Source of the DNA: Aquatica leii
Taxonomy: Eukaryota; Arthropoda; Insecta; Coleoptera; Lampyridae
NCBI GenBank assembly: GCA_035610365.1
Contig: CM069432.1
Location: forward strand, 5,766,001 to 5,830,000
Direction of reading: 5' to 3'
Length of the DNA stretch: 64,000 nt
A model generated the notes under the pieces. That model was given only the letters and a program-made list of their open reading frames with translations, ran no database searches and had not been told where the DNA came from. How positions within the stretch are numbered: the stretch's first letter is position 1; each line of letters opens with the position of its first letter. This document shows positions 11,976 through 24,201 of the stretch, one piece after another. The translations under genes were made by a program, and so were the position numbers.

Positions 11976-13232
11976 GTATGGAGGGAAGGAGTTATATACA
12001 AATTCCTACGCAAAATTCCCTGTAAACTCACATCAAGATTAATAGAAAACATGCTTAACGACAGAGTTTTTCAGGTGATAATGGGATCAGAAATCAGCAC
12101 ACCCAGAAAGCTTAAGAATGGACTGCCGCAAAGATCAGTACTTTCGCCATTGTTGTTTAGCCTATATATAGCGGACATGCCCGAAACAACATCAACAAAG
12201 TTTGGCTACGCCGACGATTGGGCTCTAACCACTCAAACTAAATTAATAGAAGAAGCCGAAGAAAATCTTACCAATGACTTAAACGTAATGGGAAGTTTTT
12301 TTCAAAAATGGAAGCTGCAACCTAATGCTTCAAAAACAGAAGTAACCTGCTTTCATTTAAATAACAAAATGGCTGATAGAAAACTTACAGTCTACTTTGA
12401 TAACACCTTACTTAATCACAATAAAAATCCAAAATACTTAGGTATCACTCTTGATAGAACGTTAAGCTTTAATGTACATCTAACTAACACTGCGGAACAA
12501 TTAAAGACCAGAAATAACATTATTCAGAAACTATGTGGCTCGACATGGGGAACATCAGCATCCACACTGAGATTGTCAGCCCTAGGCCTTGTCTACTCAG
12601 CCGCGGAGTACTGCGCACCAGTGTGGCTTAACAGTGCTCACGTGAAAAAGATAGATGCGCAACTGAACAACACCATGAGAATGATCGCTGATGTAATCAA
12701 ATCCACCCCAACTCAATGGCTACCGGTATTAAGCGACATTCCACCACCTCATCTACGCCGAATCAATTTGCTGACAAACGAATACAAGAAGATACTTAAC
12801 AACATAGAGCTTCCAATACATAATTATATTGAAGACGCCAACAAAAATCGACTACGATCTAGAAAACCACCAACAAACACCGCAAAAATTGCCACAGATG
12901 CTGAGTTTAACATCACAAGCAGATGGGTGCACGAATGGTCTAGAGCTCAGCTAAACAGCAACTTGCCCTGCATAACAGAAACCCCCCCTGGCTTCAATCT
13001 ACCACGCAAAACCTGGTGTACATTAAACCACATTAGGACCCAACACGGCAGATGTGCATACTTTCTAAACAAAAAACTACCATCCCCCTCATGCGACTGC
13101 GGAGAGGTCCAAACGATTGCACACATAATAGAGGAATGTCCCCAACGATCATACCAAGGCAGCCCCGAGGAGTTCCTGCTTGCAACGCCAGATGCGATAG
13201 AATATATAAATAACCTGAATGTTTGCTTGTAA
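11976..13232 (+). pseudogene. jockey-like LINE reverse transcriptase, 5'-truncated
   Basis: The open frame starts formally at 11823, but its first 50 or so residues are hydrophobic and unlike any LINE. Homology begins at VWREG near 11979. The chain then has the RT palm with YADD (codons at 12207-12218), the thumb (KYLGITLDRTLSF), and a cysteine/histidine-rich tail (CDCGEVQTIAHIIEECP). All is open to TAA at 13230. The box normally reading PQGS is PQRS (about 12127), so activity is doubtful. Endonuclease, ORF1 and the RT N-terminus are absent, the usual result of incomplete reverse transcription. The clade is assigned from general resemblance. Confidence 0.85.
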
Positions 13233-13273
13233 ATTTACCTAAGTTTGCTATATTTGTTATTGTTATATACTTA

Positions 13274-13976
13274 AACTAGCTGTACCCTGCCACGCTTCGC
13301 AGTGGCACATTGTAATTGAATGGTTGACATTTAATGTAATTATATTTATATACATTAAAAGTGAGGTTAATCCAAAATAAATAATATAATTACTAAATAA
13401 TATAATTACGTCCACGTGTTAGATGTAATAAAAAAGATATAACCACTCACTTCTGTTAGAAATTCACTTGAATTATAATAAGTCCTTTTATTTTGCCTGT
13501 CAGTTCATAATATTTTTACTGTCCATCTTTGATATAAAATATAACCTCTACTTACGATTTGGCGAAAGGCGCAGTTCGATCACAACACTATCACAGCAAA
13601 AATTCTTGATTTAAGTAAATATTTAATTCAGATTGTATAATAATCAGAATCAGATGCAAATTTTGTTGTAAATAAACAATGTAATTGGGAACGAAATTGT
13701 TTCTCATGTGACTGCGTCATTATCCTGTCATTATTATAGCGGTTGTCAGCGAGTGTTTTCATCGCTTATGGCAGATGGCGCGGTCACTGGTACACAGCTG
13801 ATCGTTAAAAAAACCGTTTTCTCGCGGTTGCAGATATGTGACTGATGCAAAAAATAGATAAAAACAATCCTTGATGCGGATTTTATATCATGTTAAAATT
13901 TCAACTCAATCGGTGCAGAACTTTTTGAGTTTTTGAAGCGTACACAAACCAACATAACATTTTTATATATATAGAT
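13274..13976 (+). repeat. short interspersed repeat with TATATATATAGAT tail
   Basis: Begins ACTAGCTGTACCCTGCCACG, with a small hairpin GCCACGCTTCGCAGTGGC, and ends TTTTTATATATATAGAT after a segment reading AATCGGTGCAGAACTTTTTGAG. Heads and tails of this form are common in arthropod non-autonomous retroelements. It lies 42 bp behind the jockey-like ORF, so it inserted into or next to that LINE's 3' end. Internal structure is not resolved and no target duplication was confirmed. Confidence 0.5.
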
Positions 13977-14950
13977 GTGTCGAAACGCCATACGCTAAAT
14001 AAAAATAAATGTGCCTTCAATCTACATTCGTTTGATTGGTTATAATATGCAAGAATCTTATCAACTCAACAAAGAATTGCTATAAATAGAAGATATCAGT
14101 TAACGTCATATCATATATGGTGAGTCAACTGGAATTTATGCTACTAATTACATTTTACATTCATATTAATTAAATTGTGTTTTCAAAAACTTTTCGGAAT
14201 ACATGCTCCGTAACAAACTAAACGTTTACTACTTTTGAATTTGATGTCAATTAATAATTAGGTATAAGATTTTATGCTTTTCATTCATCACCAATTTCAA
14301 GATGATTGGCGCCCAAATATTGTTTTAACCCAAATATTTTATTCCACATAGAATATATAATATAATAATAATATAATAAATAGTTAGTGTTTTATGTTAT
14401 AGTTGCAAATAAATTAAAGGAATTCACGCCTGTGTATTTATTTTCATTCAGGCTCACACCCAGAGGTCGGTGTTCGATTGCTGCCGTGGTAAAGCAAGTA
14501 TTTTTGCTTTCGATAAATGTATTTTCATATTTTTTATTATACGTTTTTATATTTTTATTACAAAATTATCGGCTTAGTCGAACATGTGTGTTTCGGTCTT
14601 GTTGATTTTGGTGACCATCGCGGTTTTTTTTTGAGGGTAAGGGTATCTTTGTCAGTGTGGTAATATCTGGAGCGTTATAGAGAAACATACAAAAAACATT
14701 TCAAATCCTTTACAATATACACTCCAAACTAATATGCTACGCTGATCTCAACAGCCACAAAGTAAAGCCCTCCTTATCATGTACAAGAATTAAGTTACGA
14801 GAACTTTTTCTATTTCAAAATATTACAACAGAAATGAGGCTATAACTTTTTTGTGACTACCGACAAAACAAACGTTAAAGGGCGTGATATTAAAGTGCTT
14901 AGAGCCGAAAAAGGACACACATGATTTTCTTTTTATAAAAAAATAAAAAA
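13977..14950. other. non-coding stretch
   Basis: No coding motif. At about 14460-14485 the run GAGGTCGGTGTTCGATTGC resembles a pol III B box, but I could not find a matching A box or a cloverleaf. Confidence 0.4.
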
Positions 14951-14959
14951 GTCAAAAAA

Positions 14960-16140
14960 AAAGAAAGAAAAATAGAAAAAGCATCTAATAACTGGATCGG
15001 AGGAAGATTATAACACATACAAGAAGGCAAGATCAGAAACAAAAAAAATTATAAAAGAAGCAAAGGAAAAGTCATAAGGAGAGTTTAGAATCAAGATGAA
15101 AGTAAAGTATTTAGAGAACCAAAAACTATTATATAATATATTAAGGCAATTAAGACAAAAAAAAACACCCAAATTAAAAAATATAAAAGACAAAAACGGG
15201 AAGGTGGTATCCGAAGATAAAAAAAAAATGAAAAGGTGGAAGGAATACTTTGAAAAATTAACATAATTAGGAAACAATGTAGAACAAGAGAAAGAGGAGG
15301 AAACAACGACAAGGCATGGGGATGCACAAAAGGTACAAAAAATATCAAAAGAGGAAATCACAGGAGAGATGGAAAAGAAAGCTACAGAAGACTTCCACGA
15401 TTTAATAAATGAAATAATAACACAAAAAGTAATACCCACAGACTGGAATATAGGAATAATACTACTACTAATCTATATAAAAAAGGAGACTCAAAATAAG
15501 GAAATTACACTAATGAGTATATCCAGCAAAGTATTAAGCAAAATAATAGAGAAGCGCCTGAGAGAGCAAATTAAAAATTTGTTAGAAGAGTCACAACATG
15601 GGTTCCGTAGAAGTAGAAGCACACAGAACTTAATTTTCACAATGAAACCAGAAAAAAATGATAAAAAAAGAACGAAATTCATATTTGCTTTATAGGATTT
15701 AAAAAAGCCTTTGACACGGTAAGAAGAAAAGACGTTTGGAAAACATGATATACGCCATTAAAGCGCTATACAAAGAAATAGAAACAAAGCAAATTCTGAA
15801 CAATCAACAGTGGAAACGAAACAAAAATTACAAAACTGAAGATGAGATACCTAAGAAATGTTAAAAAAATAACAAAATTTGGACAGAGTAAAAATTAAAA
15901 ATATAACGAAGTAAAACTTATAACAACACTGATAGAAGAGAGGCAACAAAGATGGTTGGGTCACTTTCTCCAAATGGATGACAACAGGATAGCGCAAAAA
16001 TTATACGAGAAGAACCTAGTAGGCAGGTCAAGAAAGAATTGAGAGGAACGTGTACAAGTAGCAGCGGAAAACAAATACATACAATAGAGAGAAATAAGGA
16101 ATCTTGGAAAAGATAGAAACGCTTAGAACAAACTAATCAA
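14960..16140 (+). pseudogene. LINE (RTE-like) reverse transcriptase remnant
   Basis: A lysine-rich linker frame (from about 15010) ends in MKRWKEYFEKL, then a frame at 15369-15695 has VLSKIIEKRL and ESQHGFRRSRSTQ, the RT fingers signature of this LINE group. After a broken LKKPLT segment near 15700 the palm, including the FADD box, is missing. The chain resumes near 15940 with the C-terminal pattern QQRWLGHFLQMDDNR. Order and motifs resemble the full-length LINE at 47155-51645 and the minus-strand copies at 37.6-43.6 kb. Stops and an internal deletion make it dead. Confidence 0.75.
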
Positions 16141-16178
16141 GAAAAATTAACTAAGTGTTACAAAATATTTTAAAAAAA

Positions 16179-16368
16179 TAAGCGACTTTCGGTTTAGACC
16201 GCGTTGTAGTTGAGCACCTAGACTTTTTAGGTTTAGGCTTAGTCTCTTCTTGAGAGCTGAAAACAAAATGTGGAACTTTGTCTTTGTCGTATTGTCGTTT
16301 GTGGACCCAAACAAATTGACGTTTTGCAAGACATTCCAGCTTACATCTTTGTAGTGGTAAATATTGCC
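16179..16368 (-). mobile_element. Penelope-like element 3' tail fragment
   Basis: Similar to the tails at 28092-28200 and, reversed, 28870-29095: AAGCGACTTTCGG, later GACGTTTTGCAAGACATTCC and GTGGTAAAT. No coding part remains. The ribozyme-like boxes seen in the other copies are mutated here (CTGAAGA reads as ACAAAGA). Confidence 0.7.
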
Positions 16369-16369
16369 T

Positions 16370-16800
16370 TTATCATTATACGTAGATGTTGTAAATTGCC
16401 ATTGTTATCGTATTGTTGTAAAAAAGAAAATCTTTCCGAACTTGACATCGTCAACCATCGCATACGTAGGTATGAACTGTGTTGCTTTGTTAGTTAAATA
16501 AGTTTTGAAAAACGCATGTTGATTGCATTTCCTTCATCATCGCCTTCATTGTAGTTTAGTTGAATAATAATAAAAGTCTTTGTTGTAAAACGGAGCACTC
16601 GTCGTAGAATAGTAATAGTATTTTAAGCCTTTGTTGTAAAGCAAAACATTTGTAGTTAAATCATTACATTTTTGGTCGTAAAGATCCAAATTGATTTTAG
16701 ATAAATTAGTACTATAATGAAATTTTGTAAATAAATTAGTTTAATGAAATTGTGATCTTATTTAAATTTAGAAATATTTAGTATTATGTTGTTTTTTACT
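16370..16800 (+). repeat. left arm of a long inverted repeat
   Basis: Matches the reverse complement of 19375-19830 over several hundred bases at a rough similarity of three quarters. Landmarks shared in order are TTGATTGCATTT, TTGTAGTTTAGTTG, CTTTGTTGTAAAA, AAATTGATTTTAGATAAATT and TTTTGTAAATAAATTAGTTT. The arms enclose 2.6 kb that includes the piggyBac element. They may be the ends of a foldback-type transposon. Confidence 0.7.
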
Positions 16801-18174
16801 TCCTCGTCACTGACAAACAGTGAGTGATATTTTGTAATATGATTATTAAAATTGAATAAAATGTTGAAAAACAAAAAATTATATAAAAAAACGATCACGT
16901 GGTGATAATATATGTAATCTACTGTGTAAAATAGACTGTGACGCTAAGACAAACTAACGCTAATTCTATAAAAACAATTATTTACAATCATTTTACCATC
17001 AATTACTACATTAACTCGAGGAGAAACGCTGCGCATTCGCTATTTTCAATGTTTGTAAGATTTAAAAACGGAATTTACTTGTGATAACGACGTATGTACG
17101 TTTTTGTGTTAAATTTCATATTACATTTTAGGTAATACTGGTACGGAATTAGCTAATTCTCTACTGGATGAAACATAACTGTAAGTTTTACGATTAGTAC
17201 TTTGTTGGTCATGTCGATTGTTAGAATGAACGTACGTACGTACATGTTAGGTCGGTAACACAATTAATTAATAAGATCATTTTGTGCGTCACAACGTACT
17301 ATGCAGTGCGCGTTGAGTCTCTAATCTTTAATTTTTTCTTTATATACTTTTGTAATTTTGTATTTACAAATGTAAAGTCATTCCTTTTGTGGATGTAAAA
17401 GTTAAACCGACTAGGTTAGTTTACTGTACGACGTGTTGGCCAGTATAGGGCGTAACTTTTATTTTGTCCGACACATGTATTAGCGTTTGGAAGATTTACG
17501 TAATTGTACTTATGTATCTTCTTCGTCTTATTAGGAATTATTGTCTGTGATAAAATAAATATATATTCTGTCGTGTTATTTGTTCTTTTTCAGTTACGGG
17601 TAGATTTAAACGATGCCTCCCTAATTTCGTCTTTTATCGTTTTGGCGCCCTTTTTAGATTTAATTTATAATCTAGCATTACAAAGCCTGCGATTCACTCT
17701 CCGCGAACAACTGTGTTAGCCGTCGCTTATTTTTTGTTACACAAAAACCAGCATAACAAAGTAATCGAAAATAAATTTGTTTATTTAAAAAAATAAAATT
17801 AATATAATAGTCCTCATATTTATTTAAAAAACTTCTAATTCTTGTACTATTTGTTTAAATTTAGTAGATAGACATAAACAACTAAAAGGAAGAAGTAACC
17901 GTAAACCTTCACGCTATGAAACATCATCGGATGATTTTTTTAATAATCGATCTAATTCAAGACGCATCAAAAAAAAAGAAATACTGTACATTTGTAGTAA
18001 GCTTTTATCCTAACGACAAAAGTGTGGTAGTTGTGTTTTTCTCTACATAAAACCACTACCAAATAACTTTGATCATTTAACTTTTAGACTATATATAGAG
18101 AAATTTGCATGTTTAAGTAACAGTTCACTATTAACTATGCTAATTCGATTTTGATATCAAAAATATAAACACAA
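16801..18174. other. non-coding interior of the long inverted repeat
   Basis: No gene recognised. Contains a GTAC microrepeat (ACGTACGTACGTAC near 17230). A short frame at 17504-17719 has no motif. Confidence 0.4.
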
Positions 18175-18178
18175 TTAA

Positions 18179-18196
18179 CCTTCCACCGGGCGCGCT
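18179..18196 (+). repeat. piggyBac left terminal inverted repeat
   Basis: CCTTCCACCGGGCGCGCT next to the TTAA target site. Confidence 0.9.
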
Positions 18197-18452
18197 GTCG
18201 TAAAATTTACGACAAACGCACCTAATCGCTTCCCCCACTTTTACAACTTAGTCGCGATCATCGAGCTTAGAGCTATTTAAAAATCAGTGTCTCTCTAATC
18301 TAACAAGGTATCGGGTGTGCACAAAAGTGTTTGTTATCTATTGACATTAGGGAAATTTCTTTCGAGCGTAAATTTTACGACACGTGCTTTGTACTGTAAG
18401 TATATTAAATAAACTACTTTTTTATGATTTTTCGTTTCAGACGTTTTCTATT

Positions 18453-19118
18453 ATGGCTCATAAGCCGCTTACACAAACAGAGTTAGAAGAAATTGTCCGA
18501 GATATGTTCAATGAGCCTGAGCAAGATGAGGAGACTAACTTTCCTTCGAATGACAGCGAATTTTTGGAAGAAAAAATTGGTAAACAGGATGAAGAGAGTG
18601 CTACCGAGCAAGAAAATACTTCTGATGAATCTGAAGAGGAGGAGGAACCGATGGAAAAAATTTTCATTGGAAAAAACAAATCAACCGAGTGGCGGAAGAC
18701 AACTTACCGTGTTTCTCGAAAAACTAAGAAGATAAACGTTGTCACGGTACGCACTGACCTGAGTGGACGTGCTCGTGGTATCGAAAATGAATTTGATGCG
18801 TTTTTCCAAATCCTCTCCATGATTGACGATGTTTTGAAATACACAAATATGTATATCGATCAGCCGAGAGCTGACAACCAATATTCTCGAGATCGGGACT
18901 TTAAAAACTTGACCCGTCATGAATTTATGGCATACCTGGGTCTACTATATTTGATCAGTGTAAAAAAATCTTACCACGCAAATGTTCAAGAGATATTTAC
19001 CGGTGACGGTACGGGAATTGAAATAGCAAGAGCTGTCATGAGCTATAAGAGATTTCATTCTGCGGTTGAGGTAGTTTGCAATTGTTGTAAGGATGAGGAT
19101 GTCAAATCTGACCAATAG
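18453..19118 (+). pseudogene. piggyBac transposase N-terminal fragment
   Basis: The start at 18453 (MAHKPLTQTELEEIV) follows a TTTCAG acceptor ending at 18440. A GTAAGT donor at 18396 would define a 45-bp intron in the leader. The first 80 residues are acidic, as in many piggyBac transposases. The transposase fold begins around residue 110 (NEFDAFFQILSMIDDVLKYTNMYI) and goes on to LTRHEFMAYLGLLYLISVKKS. Homology ends at about SYKRFH (near 19055). The rest of the frame to the stop is unrelated, so the catalytic DDD domain and Cys-rich tail are deleted. The surviving protein could at most bind DNA or compete; that is inference. Confidence 0.85.
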
Positions 19119-19309
19119 TTCGATGAAGTTTTTTTTGTTCTGAAATATTTTCTTTTCTAAAGTGGTCCATAGTTCTTTGCTCACATATATTTTTTAATGA
19201 CTGCCATAATATTTCATTTTTCCTATCCTCCAACCAATTTCCTAACATTTATGTGAAGAAAACACATTTACTTGAAGACGTAAAATTTACGATAAGCGTG
19301 AAATTACAG

Positions 19310-19327
19310 AGCGCGCTTGGTGGAAGG
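19310..19327 (-). repeat. piggyBac right terminal inverted repeat
   Basis: AGCGCGCTTGGTGGAAGG followed by TTAA. Complement of the left end at 16 of 18 positions. Confidence 0.9.
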
Positions 19328-19374
19328 TTAAGTAAACACATGTATTATCTAAATGCACAAATTTATATAAAAAC

Positions 19375-19830
19375 CATAAATATAATATGTATTTAATACG
19401 ATCAGATTTGTCTTTCACAATCTTATGAAACTAATTTATTTACAAAATGTTCAGATAGTACAAATTTATCTAAAATCAATTTCGATCTTGATGATCTAAA
19501 TACAAAATTTATATTCTTTTTATGAATTAAGATATAAGATGCTTTTTTTACAAGAAAGGTTTTAAATATTTTTACTATTTTACAACAAGTGCACTCTTTT
19601 ACAACAAAGGCTTTTATTGTTTCCCAACTAAACTACAACGAAGGTGATGGCAAAAAATGCAATCAAGGTGTATTTTCCTAAACTTATCCAACTAACGAAA
19701 AAACAAAGCAATAACAATAACAAAGTAGTTTACAAATCTGACGATTCTAGAAGATATAAATTCTTCAACAAAAATTTAACAATAACAAATGATTTATTGC
19801 GATTTTAGATTTATTGGATCGATACAACGA
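19375..19830 (-). repeat. right arm of the long inverted repeat
   Basis: Reverse complement of the left arm at 16370-16800, with the same landmarks in mirrored order. Confidence 0.7.
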
Positions 19831-20803
19831 ATATATTATACTTCGAAAAGAGCTATAATACAACTACAATTTCCGACGATAAATATTTGATCCAATAAAT
19901 TTTCTATAACTCAATAATATAAATCTTAAAACTGTAAACGATACAACAAAATTACTACATTCTACGAATTTATTTTTTCATTTACACTATGAAGGTTTAA
20001 AAACTTTTAACAACGTGTGAATTAACAGAAAAAAAAAACAATTGCATGGTGCGCATGTCGTAATTGCGACATTTACGATATTGCAATTTAGTACAAAATT
20101 TCCATAAGCACACTATAAAAAATTTACGTATGTGTTCAAGCAACAATTAAAATTTAAAATTACGCTTTGCAAAACGTTTTGTTTAAATTAATTTAGAAAC
20201 AACTCATAGCACACTATAACCTATATAATCACTCATTATGGTCCTTACATAAAAAAAATTGAGAAAAAACATTTTACAACGACATCAAAATAGGTTTTGA
20301 AATCAATTTAAAAAAACGCTAGTTCTACCACAAACAATTTTAGTGATAGTAGTAACGATCATATATTAGAAATTAATAAACAAAAAACGGGAGGATAAAG
20401 TGAGATAATTAAAAAAGAAAAGTTAAAAAAAATGTATGTGTAATTAACAAAATTTATAATACGTTTTAAAAGCTTTTGGTAAAAGTTTTCTTTTATTAGT
20501 CATTTTATTCATTTCTTTTTTTAACCTCAAATCTCAGTTTTCAAAAGTAAATTGAATTAATATTTATATATAATAAATTTGTTTACAACGTAAGCATTAA
20601 TTAATTTGGTTAGCAATTCAACATCTTTAATGAAAAAAAGTATATTTTTATAACAAGACAGCAGTTTTAATAACGTAAACAATAAGATTAATTTAACATT
20701 TCTATTTTAATCTGCTGGTCAAATTTGTGTTTTACGTTATAGTTATTTAACCAACAAGGTTGGTAATGAGGGCGTTTAATAATAGACACATTTTAGTCAG
20801 GGC
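19831..20803. other. AT-rich stretch without gene
   Basis: Holds a palindrome-rich patch GTCGTAATTGCGACATTTACG near 20060 that resembles the piggyBac subterminal motif. Nothing else recognised. Confidence 0.4.
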
Positions 20804-20860
20804 TGGATGTTCCGGTGAACGATATTGCGTTCGTTTCGCGCATGACGTCACTCTCAGAGT
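20804..20860 (+). repeat. P-like left terminal inverted repeat
   Basis: Runs from GGATGTT to TGACGTCACTCTCAGAGT and mirrors 24484-24541. Includes the palindrome TGACGTCA at 20843-20850. Confidence 0.75.
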
Positions 20861-21471
20861 GATTAACCGTTGTCGTACATTGAAGAAATAGGCAAAATTT
20901 CAATATAAAAAGGAATTATAATACGTTTATAGCATTATTTAAATTTAACTTGACTTAATAATGTAAAATGTTTTGATACACCATTTTTAAGTTATTTTAC
21001 AAACAACTTTCGTATTAAAAAAAAATTAAGTAAAGTTTAATCATTACTATTAGCGTGCACAAACATAAACACAATAAACCACAGTTGTCCTTATTATTTA
21101 TAACAATTTATTTTGTGTACCATTATAATTATGTACCTATATAGCTATAACAAATAATTGCTTGTCATTTACACTTAAAAAATTGAATTGAAATTGTCCG
21201 GTGCACAAGAAAAGTATTACATCTCAACAGTTTTTATTTTTCAGTAGTCAAAATATTTTTGTGCAACTTGAAGTTGTTATAAATTTGACATTTTCTAGAA
21301 TACTAAATTATTTATAGTGGTTTTGTAATACTTATTATATGTCTTTCAAAAAAATACAACCGATCGTTCTATAAACATTTTTAAATTAAACTAAACTAAA
21401 AAAGTAAATAAATAGGTTTCTCTATGACCTATACCGGCAAAAAGCATATTATTTAACTAGATGTTGTAAAT

Positions 21472-24201
21472 CTAAGCAATAGTTTTTTTCCATTTCCTTT
21501 TTTTGACTTTGTCATCTTTAAGTGCCCTGTTTAGTTCTTTCATGCGAAAAAACATTCTGGATCTAAAAAACAATCGTTTTGCCTTTTCACTGCAATCAAC
21601 AGAAACACTTTTCAACAAAAGGTTATGGATAAATTTTCCTCCAGTTACTAATTCTTCCTTATTTACTTCATAAAACACCTTGTTAAGTTCCTCAATGTGA
21701 GACATAAAAGCAGCAGATGGTTTTGATAGACCACCTTCACTAAGATGATCAATCCACGAATAATTTTGATTCGAAGAGCTTTGCAAGGTGGAATCTTGTA
21801 ATTTATGACAAACAAATCCAGCCAGATTTTCTAGTCCATCATATGCCAGCTCATGAAGTTCTTCAACTGTAACACAGTCGTCCTTATTATTATCATCTGG
21901 CGATGAATCAGGCAAAGAGTTTAATGTATTTAGTAGCGATCCACTAAGTGGTATATCAGGAGTATCAATTATTTCAACATTTGAAAATTCTGAATACGCT
22001 CCATCATTTTTTCCAAGAATATAAGACCTTAACCTATATTTAAATTCTAAAGAAGTAGGATGATCGTGAAGACCACCTTTTGCTCTGATTATACCAAAAA
22101 AATTTTCAATAACGTCCTGATTTAGACGCCTGCTTAATAAGTATTGAGCGCTAAAACGACGTTGCAGTTCCATTAGCAGCATTTGTAGGGAGCAGTTAGA
22201 AATGAGAATACCTATATTAATTCATCTATTATAGTAGATAATAAAAATAAAAACCTTAGCATTACCCTTTTGAAATGGTAATTGGCCTCGGCTACCGATT
22301 ACTTTCATCTGAGAAATCACTTTCGACATTTTATTTAAAATTGCATTCTGATCTTCAAGAGATAATCCATATGCCCGATTTCTTGCCCGTGAATCACTCA
22401 CCGGAATGCTTACATTAAAAACATCAAACCAGTCGTTAACCTGAAATACGTAATCAGTTTCAGACATTTTGTGAAGTGTATGTCCTACCAATTTAAAAAA
22501 CTCTGCACACTCTACCCAGTTCTCGGCAGATAAAAATCCAAGTGCCCCACATCTAGATATTGCACTAGACATAGTATGGGAAAACAGTTTTGCGGCATAT
22601 TTTACTCTTTGTCTCTGCGGTCCAGTAACATTAAGTTTGTCGATAGTAATTTTATGAGTAATTTTTAAATCCGAGACGTTGGTGGCGTTTATTGCCTGCT
22701 CAACGATTTCTTTTTTAATTACTTTCTCGCCAATTAAAAATCCGTGGTCCACAAAATTGTTACGAATTAACTTTAAAAGATGTGGAACATCAGCTAACAC
22801 AAAAATTTTCTCATTGTTGACTGGATTTTGGAAATATGGTTTTGATTCTGATATATTTAATACGCTGTGAAGCCCTCGATTTCCACCTCCCAAATCAGAA
22901 ATTATAGCAACAACATGAAAACCTACAAAGTAGAAACGTTAGTGTGTGCACGAAAGCCGTTTAATACTTACCGGAATTCTCAACATATTTAATAATTCCC
23001 ATTAGTATAGGCGACGTCATTTTACAATCAAATTCGTAAAAAACAGGCTGCTTCCATGATCTAAATATACCCGAGATTATAACAACCTGAACGTAATTAT
23101 AGGGTTGCATAATACAGTCTTTTGTTGGATCGTACTGATACTCTTTTCTGATCTTCATTTCATCAAACATCAAGGTACACACTCGATCCTTTTTAGTCAT
23201 ACTGGCATATTCAGCAATCTTCAAAACGTTTTTTAATATCCCCGGTTCTAACTTTATTTTTCTAAGCCATTGCTTTAATGTGGAAACTGCAGGATATGGA
23301 AGCCCTCTTTTTAAAGCCAATCTGTATGCTCTAGGGCCAGCAGCGTACATCGCTATCGCGTTTGAAATTTCACTTACTGACCAGTTAATTCTTTTTTGAC
23401 TGTTCAGTTTTTTGATTTGATTATGACTGAACACTTTATTTACCCCAGTAAGCTGACATTTTAATTCTTCATTTTCTTTGGTGACACGCAGCAATTTATT
23501 TTTAAGGTCTTCTATGGTTTCATATGGTTCATCCGTTTGAACTCTGAAACTTAGAAGTTAAAAAAACGAGAAAATAACACAACTAAAAAAATATGTATTC
23601 AAAATTTTAGAATAACAATCACCCTCTATCAGAAGATCTACAGCATTCTACCACCATACTATCAATTTTGTTATTATCACCGCCACCAACAATATCAATA
23701 ATTTCACCCGCATTTTTGTCTCTATAATAATTAATTTCGTAAGATACAGTTTAACATAATATATAAAATCAATCTAAGAACTATATTTCAAAATACTTAC
23801 GCATCTGTTGCTGACATTATTTCATTAAGAAGTTGAGCCTTTTGTCTTTTTACACAAAGATGTTTCCGATTTTGCCTAGCTGTTGAATGTGACAAAACGG
23901 CACTACCTTGTGCTTGGAATAAATTTTGGCTCGGAATTGCGTCGTCTTTCAGTCCACGATAATTTTTAGGGGTGTAATTCAAAAGTTTATGTTTTAAATT
24001 CACTTTATAATCACTTTCCTGGAAATGTTTGGAGCAAACTACAGCGTTTTCAACATTGACTTTATCTTTTCTCTTTGTAGCGTGCAACCACTGCTTAGAC
24101 AAATCTGAGTTTTTTGGAAACCGAAAAAATTTGATGTTTTTGTTACAGGGATTTTTTTTAGACTGGTTATCAGAATTGCAACTAATAACTGCGCACCGCA
24201 T
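21472..24201 (-). CDS. P-element-type (THAP) transposase, five exons, intact
   Basis: Exons on the minus strand: 24201-23801, 23721-23623, 23543-22972, 22922-22266 and 22211-21472. All introns are GT-AG and the frame stays open: 2,469 nt, 822 residues. Exon 1 holds a THAP zinc finger (MRCAVISC at the start, W near residue 38, VVCSKHF), the DNA-binding domain of the family. A short leucine/charged stretch near residue 180 may dimerise. The RNase H-like catalytic acids are all present: D294 in LMFDEMK, D367 in IISDLGGGNRGL and E612 in LNQDVIENFFGIIR. The first two are 73 residues apart, as in Drosophila P transposase. The protein would cut and paste the element between its inverted ends. Exon limits are my reading, not cDNA-based; exon 2 (99 nt) is the least certain. 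Confidence 0.88.

Larger units (their letters stand above)
18179..19327 (+). mobile_element. piggyBac-type transposon, internally deleted
   Basis: Flanked on both sides by TTAA (18175-18178 and 19328-19331), the piggyBac target. Terminal inverted repeats are CCTTCCACCGGGCGCGCT on the left and its near-complement AGCGCGCTTGGTGGAAGG on the right, with two mismatches. Near-palindromes of the form CGTAAAATTTACG recur at about 18199, 18369 and 19279 as subterminal motifs. At 1.15 kb the element is much shorter than autonomous piggyBacs, whose transposase alone is near 600 codons. Confidence 0.92.

Noticed and set aside
14440-14500. tRNA or tRNA-derived SINE
   Set aside because: Only a weak B-box-like run; no A box, no cloverleaf.
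17504-17719. 71-codon hydrophobic frame
   Set aside because: Composition follows local T-richness; no signal for a real membrane protein gene.
23797-24201. Stand-alone host THAP protein gene
   Set aside because: The THAP exon splices in frame to a P-type catalytic domain inside inverted ends.
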